Notes: generated from the sequence alone by a model not told the origin. Positions 33,115 through 41,566 are shown, numbered from the stretch's first letter. The stretch: DNA of 64,000 nt from Chryseobacterium sp. 18061 (GCA_902706205.1 CACSKA010000003.1:248001-312000), one strand, 5' to 3'. Program-made: numbers and translations.

Positions 33115-35484
33115 ATGACCGCACTGTATAAGGATGCGCAGCGTCCAGTCGCTGAACGCGTTGCCGATTTGCTGGCGAGAATGACGCCGGAAGAGAAGTT
33201 TGCCCAGATGCACGCCTATTGGCTGGTGCTGAGTGAAACCGGCGATCACCGCGAACGCAGCGACATGAGTGATGAATTTGCCGGGGTATCTGCTCAGGCT
33301 TCGTTGAATGAGCGGCTGAAGCTCGGCGTCGGGCAAATCACCCGTCCAATGGGGACGCACATTGTCGATGCCCGAACCGGGGTGCGCGCCGCAAATCGTT
33401 TGCAAAAAATGCTGGTGGAGGAGACGCGGCTCGGTATTCCGGCGCTGTTCCATGAAGAGTGCCTGGTCGGCCTGCTGTGCAAAGACGCGACACTGTTTCC
33501 GTCGCCGCTGAACTACGGTTCGACCTGGGACCCGCAACTCATTCGCCACGCCGCCGCCTGTATTGGCGATGAGGCCCGTGCAACGGGGTGCCATCAGGGG
33601 CTGGCACCGGTACTGGATGTCTCTCGCGACGTGCGCTGGGGCCGCACCGAAGAAACCTTTGGCGAAGATCCGTGGCTGGTTGGCGTCATGGCCAGCGCCT
33701 ACGTCGAAGGTTTACAGGGCGAAAAACGCGACCTGCTGGCGACGCTCAAACATTATGTTGGACATTCATTCAGCGAAGGCGCACGGAACCATGCTCCGGT
33801 GCATCTGGGTTTTTGTGAACTCAACGACACCTTCCTGCTGCCGTTTGAAATGGCGGTCAAACTCGCCAACGCCGGGTCGGTGATGCCCGCCTATCACGAC
33901 ATTGACAACCAGCCGGGCCACAGCGACGCCTTCCTGATGACACACATCTTGCGTGAGCAGTGGGGGTTTGACGGCATTATCGTCGCCGATTACGGCGGAA
34001 TCAGTCTGCTGCATCAGCATCACGGCGTATCTCATGACGCGGCTGAATCCGCGGCGCTGGCGTTTAACGCCGGGCTGGACGTCGAGCTGCCAAAAGATGA
34101 CTGCGCGCGGCATCTGGCTGAGGCCGTGGAGCGAGGGCTGATTTCAATGAGCAAAGTCGATGAAATCGTGACCCGAACCCTGACGGAGAAATTCCGCCTC
34201 GGGCTGTTTGAACAGCCTTACACCGATGAAAATGCGGTTGAACTGCAAAGTGCGCAAACGCGGCAGGCAGCGCGGGACGTGGCAACGCGCTCACTGACGC
34301 TGCTGGAAAACAACGGCGTGCTGCCATTTACCGGGAATCCGAACGTGGCGGTTATTGGCCCAACGGCGGACGATCCGTTGGCATTGCTCAGCGGCTACAG
34401 CTTCCCGGTCCATCTGATTATCAGCGATATGCTGGAACAAACGTCGCAGGTGACCACGCCGCTGGACGCGCTGCGCCAGACGCTCGGCGAGCAGCAGGTT
34501 CGCTATGCCAAAGGCTGCCACATTATCGAAAAACGCATGGCGGGCGCCCCAGTATTCCCGGGGGACAGCAGCGGAAAACCTATCCAGCAATCACCGGTGT
34601 CTTTGGATACGTCACTCATTGCAAACGCGGTACGTGTGGCTGAGGAGTCCGAGGTCGTTGTGGCCTGCGTGGGGGATTTGGCTGGACTGTTCCAGAGCGG
34701 GACCGTCGGCGAAGGCTCCGATACCGACTCACTCAATCTACCCGGCGTCCAGCAACAGCTTCTTGAAGCCTTGGTGGCAACCGGCAAACCGGTGGTGGTA
34801 GTGATGACCGGCGGGCGGCCATATAACCTGCAAGGGCTGGAAGATAAGGTGGCGGCGCTAATAATGGCCTGGGCACCCGGGCAAGAAGGTGGCTGGGCTA
34901 TTGCCGACGTCCTGACCGGACGCGCAGAACCGCAAGGGCGGCTGGTGGTCAGCGTGCCGAAAAGTGCCGGGGCGATGCCGTATTACTACAACCACAAACT
35001 GAAAAGCGGCGGCACGCCATTTGCCTTCCATTTCGGTAGCCGTTATCCGTTTGGCTACGGTAAAAGTTGGACACAGTTCCAATGGAGCGAGCTGACGCTT
35101 ATCACACCTGACGTGGCTATCGACGGAGAGATTGCGGTGCAGGTCACGCTGACCAACATCGGGGAACGTCGCGGCAGCGAAGTGGTCCAGCTTTATGTAC
35201 GCGATAACGTGGCGTCGATGGTGCGTCCGGTGAAAGAGTTGAAAGCGTTCCAGCGCGTGGAGCTGACACCGAATCAGTCGGCGACGTTGACCTTCCATGT
35301 GCCTGTCGACATGCTGAACTTTACCGACCGTAACGGGAAACGTATCGTCGAACCGGGTGAATTTACGCTGATGGCAGGTTCATCATCAGTAGATATTCAT
35401 GGCAACGCGATCGTTAACGTCAGCGGAACCACGCGAGAATTAGCGAAAAACTGGCAGATGCTGAGCCGCTGTGAGGTGAAATAA
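33115..35484 (+). CDS. glycoside hydrolase family 3 beta-glucosidase/xylosidase
   Basis: 789 residues with no signal peptide, so probably cytoplasmic, unlike periplasmic BglX. GH3 N-domain TIM barrel (PALFHEECLVGLL; GLAPVLDVSRDVRWGRTEETFGEDP; LKHYVGHSFSEGARN; likely nucleophile Asp in IIVADYGGISLL). The alpha/beta sandwich domain holds GTVGEGSDTDSLNLPG, and a C-terminal fibronectin-III-like domain has GSEVVQLYVRD. Start ATG after GGAGGGG. Probably hydrolyses an imported oligosaccharide or aryl glycoside; specificity cannot be read. It has no sugar transporter beside it. The rprA-terminator repeat starts six bases after its stop codon. Confidence 0.85.
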   Translation: MTALYKDAQRPVAERVADLLARMTPEEKFAQMHAYWLVLSETGDHRERSDMSDEFAGVSAQASLNERLKLGVGQITRPMGTHIVDARTGVRAANRLQKMLVEETRLGIPALFHEECLVGLLCKDATLFPSPLNYGSTWDPQLIRHAAACIGDEARATGCHQGLAPVLDVSRDVRWGRTEETFGEDPWLVGVMASAYVEGLQGEKRDLLATLKHYVGHSFSEGARNHAPVHLGFCELNDTFLLPFEMAVKLANAGSVMPAYHDIDNQPGHSDAFLMTHILREQWGFDGIIVADYGGISLLHQHHGVSHDAAESAALAFNAGLDVELPKDDCARHLAEAVERGLISMSKVDEIVTRTLTEKFRLGLFEQPYTDENAVELQSAQTRQAARDVATRSLTLLENNGVLPFTGNPNVAVIGPTADDPLALLSGYSFPVHLIISDMLEQTSQVTTPLDALRQTLGEQQVRYAKGCHIIEKRMAGAPVFPGDSSGKPIQQSPVSLDTSLIANAVRVAEESEVVVACVGDLAGLFQSGTVGEGSDTDSLNLPGVQQQLLEALVATGKPVVVVMTGGRPYNLQGLEDKVAALIMAWAPGQEGGWAIADVLTGRAEPQGRLVVSVPKSAGAMPYYYNHKLKSGGTPFAFHFGSRYPFGYGKSWTQFQWSELTLITPDVAIDGEIAVQVTLTNIGERRGSEVVQLYVRDNVASMVRPVKELKAFQRVELTPNQSATLTFHVPVDMLNFTDRNGKRIVEPGEFTLMAGSSSVDIHGNAIVNVSGTTRELAKNWQMLSRCEVK

Positions 35485-35489
35485 AGGAT

Positions 35490-35520
35490 AAAAAAAAGCC
35501 CATCGTGGGAGATGGGCAAA
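35490..35520. repeat. attL: duplicated rprA terminator
   Basis: Eight A followed by GCCCATCGTGGGAGATGGGC and AAA; identical over 31 bases to 41804-41834. The hairpin GCCCATC/GATGGGC has its T run on the minus strand, so it would stop leftward transcription out of the island toward the GH3 gene. Confidence 0.85.
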
Positions 35521-35615
35521 ATTTCTGGTGATACATTTTTAAGAGTGAGCACTATCGCCTAAAGCCAGATTCCATGCGGGTTCTACAATAAACCTAGAAA
35601 CCACGAGGCTTGGCG

Positions 35616-36866
35616 ATGAATACACTAGTAGAACACACGTCGTACACAGTGAAGGCTGGCTACATTTGGCGTAAGCGTTATGACAAAAATACACTCTCAA
35701 TAGCCCTTCAGACCAAAGATGTGGTTGAAGCTTCTCGTCGTAGTGCATCTATGACCATGAGATTCATGCAATTGGAATTGCTGAAAATTGAGTTTGGAGC
35801 AGTTCGTGAAGCACTGAAATCATACCGTGATGAAATAATTCGGAATGAAAAGCTTAAAATTTTACAGGCACTCGTTGCTGGAACTGGTTCACAGGAAGCC
35901 CCACAAGGCACTATCTCACCTCAAGCTACGCAATCATCCAACGTAAATGACAGAATCGCTCAAATCGTCTTACAAGGTGAACTGGAGCAAGCCGATGGTC
36001 ATTCTCTGGAAGAGGCTAAATCCACCTACTTTGATGCGCATACGGGTGACTTTATCGGGGCGTGGACGGTTAAAACCATCAAAGACTATAGCTCTTGCAT
36101 TGACAGGTTTATTGTCTGGTGTGCTGCATGTTCAATAGTATCAGTGGAAAGCGTGACCAAAGAGAACATTGTTTCATTCAAACAATACATGGATGAACAA
36201 GGACTTGCCCCGAACACTAAACAGAAAATACTGACTCGTCTGGGGAGCATGTTTAAGTTTATTGTTGAGGTGAAGGAGTGGCGGGATAAAAATCCAATCA
36301 CCGGTCTGATGTACAAAAAAGTGAGCGTTGTCCATAAGAAGGAAGAGGTGACTCCAGCCCAGTTCAATGCAGCTATGGAACAGAGCGCTACACGAAATGA
36401 CCTGCAAACATCATGGGCTATGCATTTGTTCTACCACTGTGGCCTACGTGTGTCTGAGCTTTCCCAGCTTACTAAAGCTGACTATCGTGAAATTGAGGGT
36501 ATTAAGTGCATCAGTATTAACAATGACAATGGCAAAACCGTTAAGAATGAAAGCTCAATCAGAAATATCCCGCTGAACGAGGCTTTACTGGCTCTTGGTG
36601 CTTGGGAAGATAAGCCTGTTATGAAATATGGTGATAACAGGACTATGGACAGGGTGAGCAGGGCGTTCAAGTTGATTGGGCTGAAGCGTTCTACACACTG
36701 TTTCCGTCACAGCCTGTCTAACCGTCTGCGTGATACCAATGCTACTGATTCCATCAGGGCTTACATTTTAGGCCACACTCAAGCGAACATGACAGACCGT
36801 GTTTATGTAACACGTGACCCGCTCATTCAAATGAAGGTTGCTCTGGATACCACAGGGGAGAGATAA
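35616..36866 (+). CDS. tyrosine-type site-specific integrase
   Basis: 416 residues, likely the integrase of this island. The N-terminal segment (YIWRKRYDKNTLSIALQTKDVVEASRR) resembles the DUF6538-type domain of phage integrases, followed by a SAM-like core-binding domain (about 145-235) and the catalytic domain. Catalytic residues are seen: Arg in CGLRVSEL, HxxR in HCFRHSLSNRL, His in LGHTQ, and nucleophile Tyr in DRVYVTRD. Start ATG 35616 with a GAGG ribosome site; a TTG two codons earlier is an alternative. It sits about 95 bases inside attL and is transcribed inward. Confidence 0.93.
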   Translation: MNTLVEHTSYTVKAGYIWRKRYDKNTLSIALQTKDVVEASRRSASMTMRFMQLELLKIEFGAVREALKSYRDEIIRNEKLKILQALVAGTGSQEAPQGTISPQATQSSNVNDRIAQIVLQGELEQADGHSLEEAKSTYFDAHTGDFIGAWTVKTIKDYSSCIDRFIVWCAACSIVSVESVTKENIVSFKQYMDEQGLAPNTKQKILTRLGSMFKFIVEVKEWRDKNPITGLMYKKVSVVHKKEEVTPAQFNAAMEQSATRNDLQTSWAMHLFYHCGLRVSELSQLTKADYREIEGIKCISINNDNGKTVKNESSIRNIPLNEALLALGAWEDKPVMKYGDNRTMDRVSRAFKLIGLKRSTHCFRHSLSNRLRDTNATDSIRAYILGHTQANMTDRVYVTRDPLIQMKVALDTTGER

Positions 36867-37036
36867 TTAAGTGTTAAGCAGGAAGTGCGTAATTATTTAT
36901 ATGAAACAGATGGTTATCGTGTTTTGTGAGAATTGAAAACCTATCATACACTTTCAGAAGCTGGCTAAATGAAAGCCCCTGAGATGGGGCTATGATTCTG
37001 GCTAATGCTTATGGGGACAAATGGGTCTACTTGTGA

Positions 37037-37600
37037 TTACTCTGTTTTCCCCCACAAGGCTCTGAGGCCAGCAAAAAGCACAGTACCGAACCCGGAAAAG
37101 ATTGCCAGCAATGAAATGATGTTCAAGCCAATAGCAGCAATCTTGAAAGCATGCCACATTTTCACTGAACGGTTAGAAGACTTCCATTCATCCACTTTCT
37201 TTTCACAATCGGCCTTGCTATATGGGTCAAGAAACTCTTTAGCCTCATTGCCATTTCCTAACCCATAGAAGGCGTTGTCATATTCATTGCAAGTTAGTGT
37301 TTTTTCAGAGTATTCCCATGTCGTGAACTTGCTGCAAGTAGTCTCATTGCAGGTTTTTTCTTCGTAATTGGAGGATGTAATACCAAAGTCATCATATGGA
37401 TGTGTAAGGGCTTTATAAATATGAGCATTGTGTTTGACTGCGCTCCAGTGCTCACTGTTAACCCATGATGAAAGCAACATGGTAAGAGCACCAGCCACTA
37501 AAGAGCCAATTAAAACAGCGGTACCACGACGGGCAAGAGTTGAGTTTTTCAACAGCATTTTCCAGATGTTCGAGTGATAATTTCGAAAGTTGCTAATCAT
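37037..37600 (-). CDS. putative two-helix membrane protein, unknown function
   Basis: About 187 residues. A hydrophobic helix near the N-terminus (GTAVLIGSLVAGALTMLLSS), an extracytoplasmic loop of about 100 residues with five Cys (CNETTCSKF, TCNEYD, DCEKKVDEW), and a second helix near the C-terminus (IAAIGLNIISLLAIFSGFGT). Even pairing of four of the Cys as disulfides is plausible. I do not recognise the family. On the opposite strand to the integrase. A cargo role such as superinfection exclusion is possible but only inferred. Confidence 0.65.
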   Translation of the reverse strand: MISNFRNYHSNIWKMLLKNSTLARRGTAVLIGSLVAGALTMLLSSWVNSEHWSAVKHNAHIYKALTHPYDDFGITSSNYEEKTCNETTCSKFTTWEYSEKTLTCNEYDNAFYGLGNGNEAKEFLDPYSKADCEKKVDEWKSSNRSVKMWHAFKIAAIGLNIISLLAIFSGFGTVLFAGLRALWGKTE

Positions 37601-37974
37601 ACTCAACTAGGTGAAGGTCTATCTTGACCAGAAATGCGTCATTGCTTCAGTTCAGATTCATGGCGACCCTTCCGTTAATCATCGTTGAAACGGTGCGTCG
37701 TTTCCGTTGACATGGAAAGCCACCAGCATTTATGTCACCTGTTTTCATTTCAGAAATTACTGTGTCCACCTCCTGCCAGAAATCAATTTCCCCCAAGAAG
37801 GGGAAGTGGGGGGCGGGCAGTTAATGCAGTTTCCTTGCTGAGTTTTTGTCGGAGATTTTGTTTTTTTGCGTCTGGTTGATGTCTGTTAAGTTGTTGAAAG
37901 ATTAACGATGTGTTGTGGTCAGGGCTGTATCTATTGCTGGAACACAGTAGATAGATTTGACGATAATTTTCGCA
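37601..37974. other. non-coding island DNA between the two envelope genes
   Basis: 374 bases without a convincing gene. Contains a perfect hairpin GAAACG/CGTTTC (37687-37704), a GC-rich hairpin TTCCCC/GGGGAA (about 37788-37806), and the first copy of the dispersed island repeat at 37819-37836. A 64-codon ORF across it looks spurious. Confidence 0.5.
37819..37836 (+). repeat. dispersed island repeat, copy 1
   Basis: AGTTAATGCAGTTTCCTT; shares 18 bases with the family consensus and then diverges (GCTG). Confidence 0.8.
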
Positions 37975-38361
37975 TCATTCAATTCTATATATCAGGTTCG
38001 GGTAGCCGTTATCTTTCTTGTTAACATCAAGAGAACAATGCCAATCCTTTTTAGTATCAAATCCAAAGTCAACATACTCGCGAATAACATCTGGGTTGCT
38101 AATATCAATTAGTGAACACTCATTACTCGATATTGATGCGGGACTTAAGTAGACATTCGGGTTGCTTGTTGGGATGTAAACTGAAGTTTCTTCGCGTCCA
38201 TCTGTCTCAACGTTGTGCTCAACGAGATTATGGCCCGCATACTTGAAAGTTGTAACACCATTTGCACTGGTTTGATATTTTGCTCCAACCGCGATGTGAT
38301 TTGAATCATCACAACCGTTAATGGCAACGCAAGCAAGAATCACTATTATTAATCGGTTCAT
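37975..38361 (-). CDS. putative island lipoprotein, unknown function
   Basis: 128 residues. Signal MNRLIIVILACVAINGC with a lipobox-like INGC (Asn at -2 is unusual), so probably a lipoprotein with lipidated Cys17 and an acidic DDSN next, which in E. coli favours inner-membrane retention. The rest is soluble with two Cys (SNECSLID, DWHCSLD) that may form a disulfide. No family recognised. Faces the same way as the membrane protein gene; 374 bases separate them. Confidence 0.65.
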   Translation of the reverse strand: MNRLIIVILACVAINGCDDSNHIAVGAKYQTSANGVTTFKYAGHNLVEHNVETDGREETSVYIPTSNPNVYLSPASISSNECSLIDISNPDVIREYVDFGFDTKKDWHCSLDVNKKDNGYPNLIYRIE

Positions 38362-38755
38362 TATGTATCATTATTCTGATTGAAATGTGAAATAGTTTAC
38401 ATCTTAAATCATGGAGCTGTATCAGTATTAAGCAATTGCTGCTAAACCACCTGAGATGTTCTGGTGTTTTTGGAATTGAATTTTTAACTGCCTCTCTTTT
38501 TGTTGGCGTGGAAAAGGGGAGTGTATGCATAACCCCCGGTAATTCAAACTAAAGCCCTCATGGATTGCCTCCCCCTTGAGCTAGTATCAATAAACACTCG
38601 TTTTATGATGCCAGTTGTAATCCTTGTATGTTGGTATCATTTATTGTTGATTTTGAATTGTTGATACTCATCATTGTTGATGCTATATTAAGTGATACCA
38701 AATGATGTATCTAACAAGTTAGTGCAGTTTCCTTACCTCCGAATGAGAAATGATG
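38362..38755. promoter_or_regulatory. divergent lipoprotein/recombinase region with res-like repeats
   Basis: AT-rich. Holds three direct copies of ATTGTTGAT at 38643-38651, 38657-38665 and 38673-38681, inside a near-perfect inverted pair TTGGTATCATT (38631-38641) / AGTGATACCAA (38691-38701). A further GTATCAA / TTGATAC pair lies at 38585 and 38661. The position, within 125 bases upstream of a serine recombinase, is where res sites or operators usually lie. Repeat copy 2 follows. Confidence 0.5.
38717..38740 (+). repeat. dispersed island repeat, copy 2
   Basis: AGTTAGTGCAGTTTCCTTAC then CTCC; ends 15 bases before the recombinase start codon. Confidence 0.85.
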
Positions 38756-39328
38756 ATGCGTACCTTTGCCTATTGCCGTGTATCCACCTCTGAGCAAACA
38801 ACAGAAAACCAAATACATGCTATCCGTCAGGCTGGCTATGACATTCAGCAACATCGAGTGGTGAGTGAGACTATCAGTGGCAAGGTGAAAGCGTCTGAGC
38901 GTCCTGAATGGGGAAGGCTGATTGACCGTCTGGAATCTGGTGATGAACTGGTTGTTCTAAAACTTGACCGTCTTGGTCGTGACAACATTGACGTACAGCA
39001 AACTATATCAATGCTGGTGGAGCGTGGCGTTCATATTCGCTGCCTCGATTTACCTGTTCAGGATTTAAGCAGTAGTGAGGGCAGGTTGATGTTGCAAATG
39101 TTCTCTGCTTTCGCTGAATTTGAACGTAATCGCATTGCAGAGCGTACCCGTGAGGGTATTGAGAGGGCCAAAGCTGAGGGTAAAAAACTCGGTAGACCTG
39201 TTGCGACTGATACCACCAGTAAAGTGCAGCAATGCAAATCTGACGGCATGAGTCAGAGTCAGGCTGCAAAACAGTTAAGCATTGGTATAGCTACAGTTAA
39301 GCGTCACTGGAATAAAAACAGTTTGTAA
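38756..39328 (+). CDS. serine recombinase, PinR/resolvase-invertase family
   Basis: 190 residues. Catalytic domain MRTFAYCRVSTSEQTTENQ (nucleophile Ser in RVST), SGKVKASERPEW, VVLKLDRLGRD, and helix E region MFSAFAEFERNRIAERTREG. C-terminal DNA-binding part KLGRPVATDTTSKV followed by a helix-turn-helix ending TVKRHW. Close in pattern to E. coli prophage PinR. Three consecutive ATG codons; the third gives the usual family start. It may be a resolvase or invertase acting on repeats within the island. No inverted repeat pair flanking an invertible gene is obvious. Confidence 0.9.
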   Translation: MRTFAYCRVSTSEQTTENQIHAIRQAGYDIQQHRVVSETISGKVKASERPEWGRLIDRLESGDELVVLKLDRLGRDNIDVQQTISMLVERGVHIRCLDLPVQDLSSSEGRLMLQMFSAFAEFERNRIAERTREGIERAKAEGKKLGRPVATDTTSKVQQCKSDGMSQSQAAKQLSIGIATVKRHWNKNSL

Positions 39329-39390
39329 AAGGCATTGCGTTTCGGAAATTGGCGAGTATAGTTTGCCACCCTAAATTGAATTGAAAGCAA

Positions 39391-39444
39391 AAAGTCAGCT
39401 ACCAGCATGAGAAATTTACTCGTGCAGGGCTGGCTTTTTTTTTG
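39391..39444 (+). terminator. terminator after the serine recombinase
   Basis: Imperfect long stem (AGTCAGC...CCAGC...ATGAG / CTCGT...GGGCTGGCT) followed by nine T. Confidence 0.75.
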
Positions 39445-39473
39445 TTCTTTAACAATGTGGAATAATACCTGAA

Positions 39474-39511
39474 GGTGACATCAATTAGTACCTACAGGGT
39501 GACATTAATTA
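39474..39511 (+). promoter_or_regulatory. tandem GGTGACATYAATTA repeats before the small HTH gene
   Basis: GGTGACATCAATTA (39474-39487) and GGTGACATTAATTA (39498-39511), direct copies with a 24-base period, lie 22 bases before the HTH start codon. Likely a regulator-binding site; autoregulation is inferred. Confidence 0.45.
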
Positions 39512-39533
39512 ACCATAACAAGGAGATATGATT

Positions 39534-39731
39534 ATGGAAAACAAGACAAAACAGGTAGGTCGTCCCTTCGCAATCGAGACAACTGGCCGAGTGCTGGAGC
39601 TGAAAGGCAAGGGCTGGAACCAACGGCAGATTGCCGAAATGATGGGGGTCAGTGTTCGTACAGTGAAGCGTCATTGGCACCGAAGCTGCGACGTAGTTAA
39701 TGCAGTTTCCTTACCTCTGGAGGTGATGTAA
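39534..39731 (+). CDS. stand-alone recombinase-type HTH protein
   Basis: 65 residues. Residues from VGRPFAIETTGRVLEL to TVKRHWHRS align without gaps to the C-terminal DNA-binding part of the serine recombinase at 38756-39328 (18 identities in 40 positions by eye), but there is no catalytic domain. So it is a free DNA-binding domain, perhaps a competitor, directionality factor or repressor. ATG 39534 has AGGAG at good spacing; ATG 39528 is too close. Its last dozen codons are encoded by repeat copy 3, and its TAA stop overlaps the ATG of the next gene. Confidence 0.75.
   Translation: MENKTKQVGRPFAIETTGRVLELKGKGWNQRQIAEMMGVSVRTVKRHWHRSCDVVNAVSLPLEVM
39695..39717 (+). repeat. dispersed island repeat, copy 3
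   Basis: AGTTAATGCAGTTTCCTTAC then CTC; overlaps the 3' end of the HTH gene and ends 13 bases before the next start codon. The following TGGAGGT can pair with ACCTC of the repeat, which could mask the ribosome site. Confidence 0.85.
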
Positions 39732-41566
39732 TGACGATGACGGTGAAGCAATTAATTGCTGAGATTAAGGGTAGGGGTACGACTCTGCTGGAGCGTGACG
39801 CTTGTCCGAAATGTGGCGAATGTAATCACTACTATGCGAAGCAGTCAGGGGTTAAAAATGGCTGTGTCTGGTGCATGCATAAGACTGGTCGGACACCGAA
39901 ATCTATCATTGAAACATTGGAGGTTAAAGCTGATGGAACATCTATTTATCATGGTAAGCGATGCCGTAACTGTGGTTCTACCGAGCGTCTATCTGATGCT
40001 GTTTTTGGGGCTAAAGTGGGGGCTTGTTACGCCTGTTCGCTCGCAAAAGCATCTGAGAAAATCGCCACCACTCAAGTAAACCGCTTGCACCAGAAGCTGA
40101 AAACGCAAGCCAATAAATTCATCATTAATTCCATCGACAGGTCTGGCGCTATTGATGTAGCCCCAACTTCCATTGGTGAGTATTACGAGGTCAGGGCGCT
40201 GGTGGCGAAGATTGACCGGTTCAATAAAATCGAGGCCGATAATGGGTCTGGCGTTGTATGGGAGTTAGGCCATAAATTTCCTGCTTCTGGTGGTGAAAGT
40301 GAATGGCGAGGCAAGGCCATTGCATCCAATCTCTATCTCGTTCGTCGTGATGACAATCGACAGCAAGGGGATGAGTTGCCCGATAACTGGTCAAGTGAAC
40401 AGGTGATTTGGGTTGGCGATATTGTAAGCAGCGTTGATAGCTATAATGCTGGAAAGTTGTGGCAAGAACGAATGGGTTGGTCTGCTATGAGTAAGGCCCA
40501 GAAATCGAACCAGAAGCAGCGAGAAAGCGATAATAACGAACGGCACTATGCTGCTATGTTCCCGTTTCTTGCGTCGATTGTGGATGAACTGGCGAATGCT
40601 GATGAGGCCGAGTGGCAATCTCTATATGACGATATGTCGTTGCGTCTGGAGAAGCTGCAAAAGCGAATGAGCAACATTGCCCTTAAAAATGGCAAGGCTG
40701 GTGTTGATATGTGGCAATCCGAGGGAGGGTTGATTGAGGAAGCGTTGCACGGTGTGAATGCCCGTGTCCGGGTAGTGCATAACACGATGAGCCAGTTGAT
40801 GGACTGTGTTGATAGAACCGTGTCGAAATCCTCAATGGATGATGATAGTTATTGCAGTTTCCTTACCTCCGTTACTCTGGTTAAGCAGGCCATGTTGATG
40901 TGGGCAAGGGATGTGCTGGCAAATCCGAAGCGAGATATTCAGGGCTTCACCCATCCACTGTTAAGTGAGATTGCAGCGAACGAAAGCTGGGGCTGTGAGG
41001 TTGGGGTTGATGGTCGTCACTGGTTATGTGGATGGAAAGCCAGACCAACTTATGACGAGCAATATTCTCCTCTGGATTTAAACAGGCCTGTTGAGGTGGT
41101 TGATGTTCGTGAAGGGCGTAACGCTGAATATGTCCGTCGTTCATACCGTGAATGGCAAGAAGACCAGCAGCGTAGAATTGGCAACATCACCGAGCAGATG
41201 CTGGAGTTGATGGACGGTGTACGTGCATATCGTGAAAATCTGCCATCAAATACCGAGATTGAAGGCCACCAGCAAGGGGAATCGTCATTCGACTATCAAT
41301 GTCGGTTGTGCGTCAACTGGCTGAAAGAAAAAGATATTCACAATCGGTTGATGAACGTAAACAATGCCCTGTCGAATGCATCCGGTTGGCTTGATGGAAT
41401 GTTGAAAGGTAAATGTAGTGCGTCTGATATTGAACGTGCTTCGGGCGAATACATTGCCAGGTTGAACCAGTATCAGGGCGAGCCAGTGATTGAGGAGCCG
41501 TCCGAGCTGATGGTATTGACTAGCCTGAAAAGTCGAGAGTTCCAGAGTTGGCTAAGCCCGTTTTAA
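39731..41566 (+). CDS. large zinc-ribbon protein with HNH-like segment, unknown
   Basis: 611 residues, not recognised. Two CxxC-CxxC sets: Cys25/28 with Cys45/48, and Cys78/81 with Cys99/102, probably two zinc ribbons. Residues 177-204 (WELGHKFPASGG ... SNLYLV, with His181 and Asn200) look like the beta-beta-alpha-metal (HNH) endonuclease core, but the last His of the motif is not obvious. The C-terminal two thirds is helical and charged. The ATG overlaps the HTH stop codon (TAATG), implying coupling. Repeat copy 4 lies in frame near codons 373-380. Nuclease or DNA-binding function is inference. Confidence 0.7.
   Translation: MTMTVKQLIAEIKGRGTTLLERDACPKCGECNHYYAKQSGVKNGCVWCMHKTGRTPKSIIETLEVKADGTSIYHGKRCRNCGSTERLSDAVFGAKVGACYACSLAKASEKIATTQVNRLHQKLKTQANKFIINSIDRSGAIDVAPTSIGEYYEVRALVAKIDRFNKIEADNGSGVVWELGHKFPASGGESEWRGKAIASNLYLVRRDDNRQQGDELPDNWSSEQVIWVGDIVSSVDSYNAGKLWQERMGWSAMSKAQKSNQKQRESDNNERHYAAMFPFLASIVDELANADEAEWQSLYDDMSLRLEKLQKRMSNIALKNGKAGVDMWQSEGGLIEEALHGVNARVRVVHNTMSQLMDCVDRTVSKSSMDDDSYCSFLTSVTLVKQAMLMWARDVLANPKRDIQGFTHPLLSEIAANESWGCEVGVDGRHWLCGWKARPTYDEQYSPLDLNRPVEVVDVREGRNAEYVRRSYREWQEDQQRRIGNITEQMLELMDGVRAYRENLPSNTEIEGHQQGESSFDYQCRLCVNWLKEKDIHNRLMNVNNALSNASGWLDGMLKGKCSASDIERASGEYIARLNQYQGEPVIEEPSELMVLTSLKSREFQSWLSPF
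40847..40870 (+). repeat. dispersed island repeat, copy 4
   Basis: AGTTATTGCAGTTTCCTTAC then CTCC, inside the 611-codon gene, read there as SYCSFLTS. Confidence 0.85.

Noticed and set aside
35498..35517. Hairpin after the GH3 gene as that gene's own terminator
   Set aside because: The T run is on the wrong strand for the GH3 gene, and the sequence equals the rprA terminator, so it is better explained as attL.
37685..37879. 64-codon plus-strand ORF in the island
   Set aside because: Low-complexity Pro/Arg- and Cys/Phe-rich translation, no ribosome site, and it crosses hairpins and repeat copy 1. It is more likely chance.
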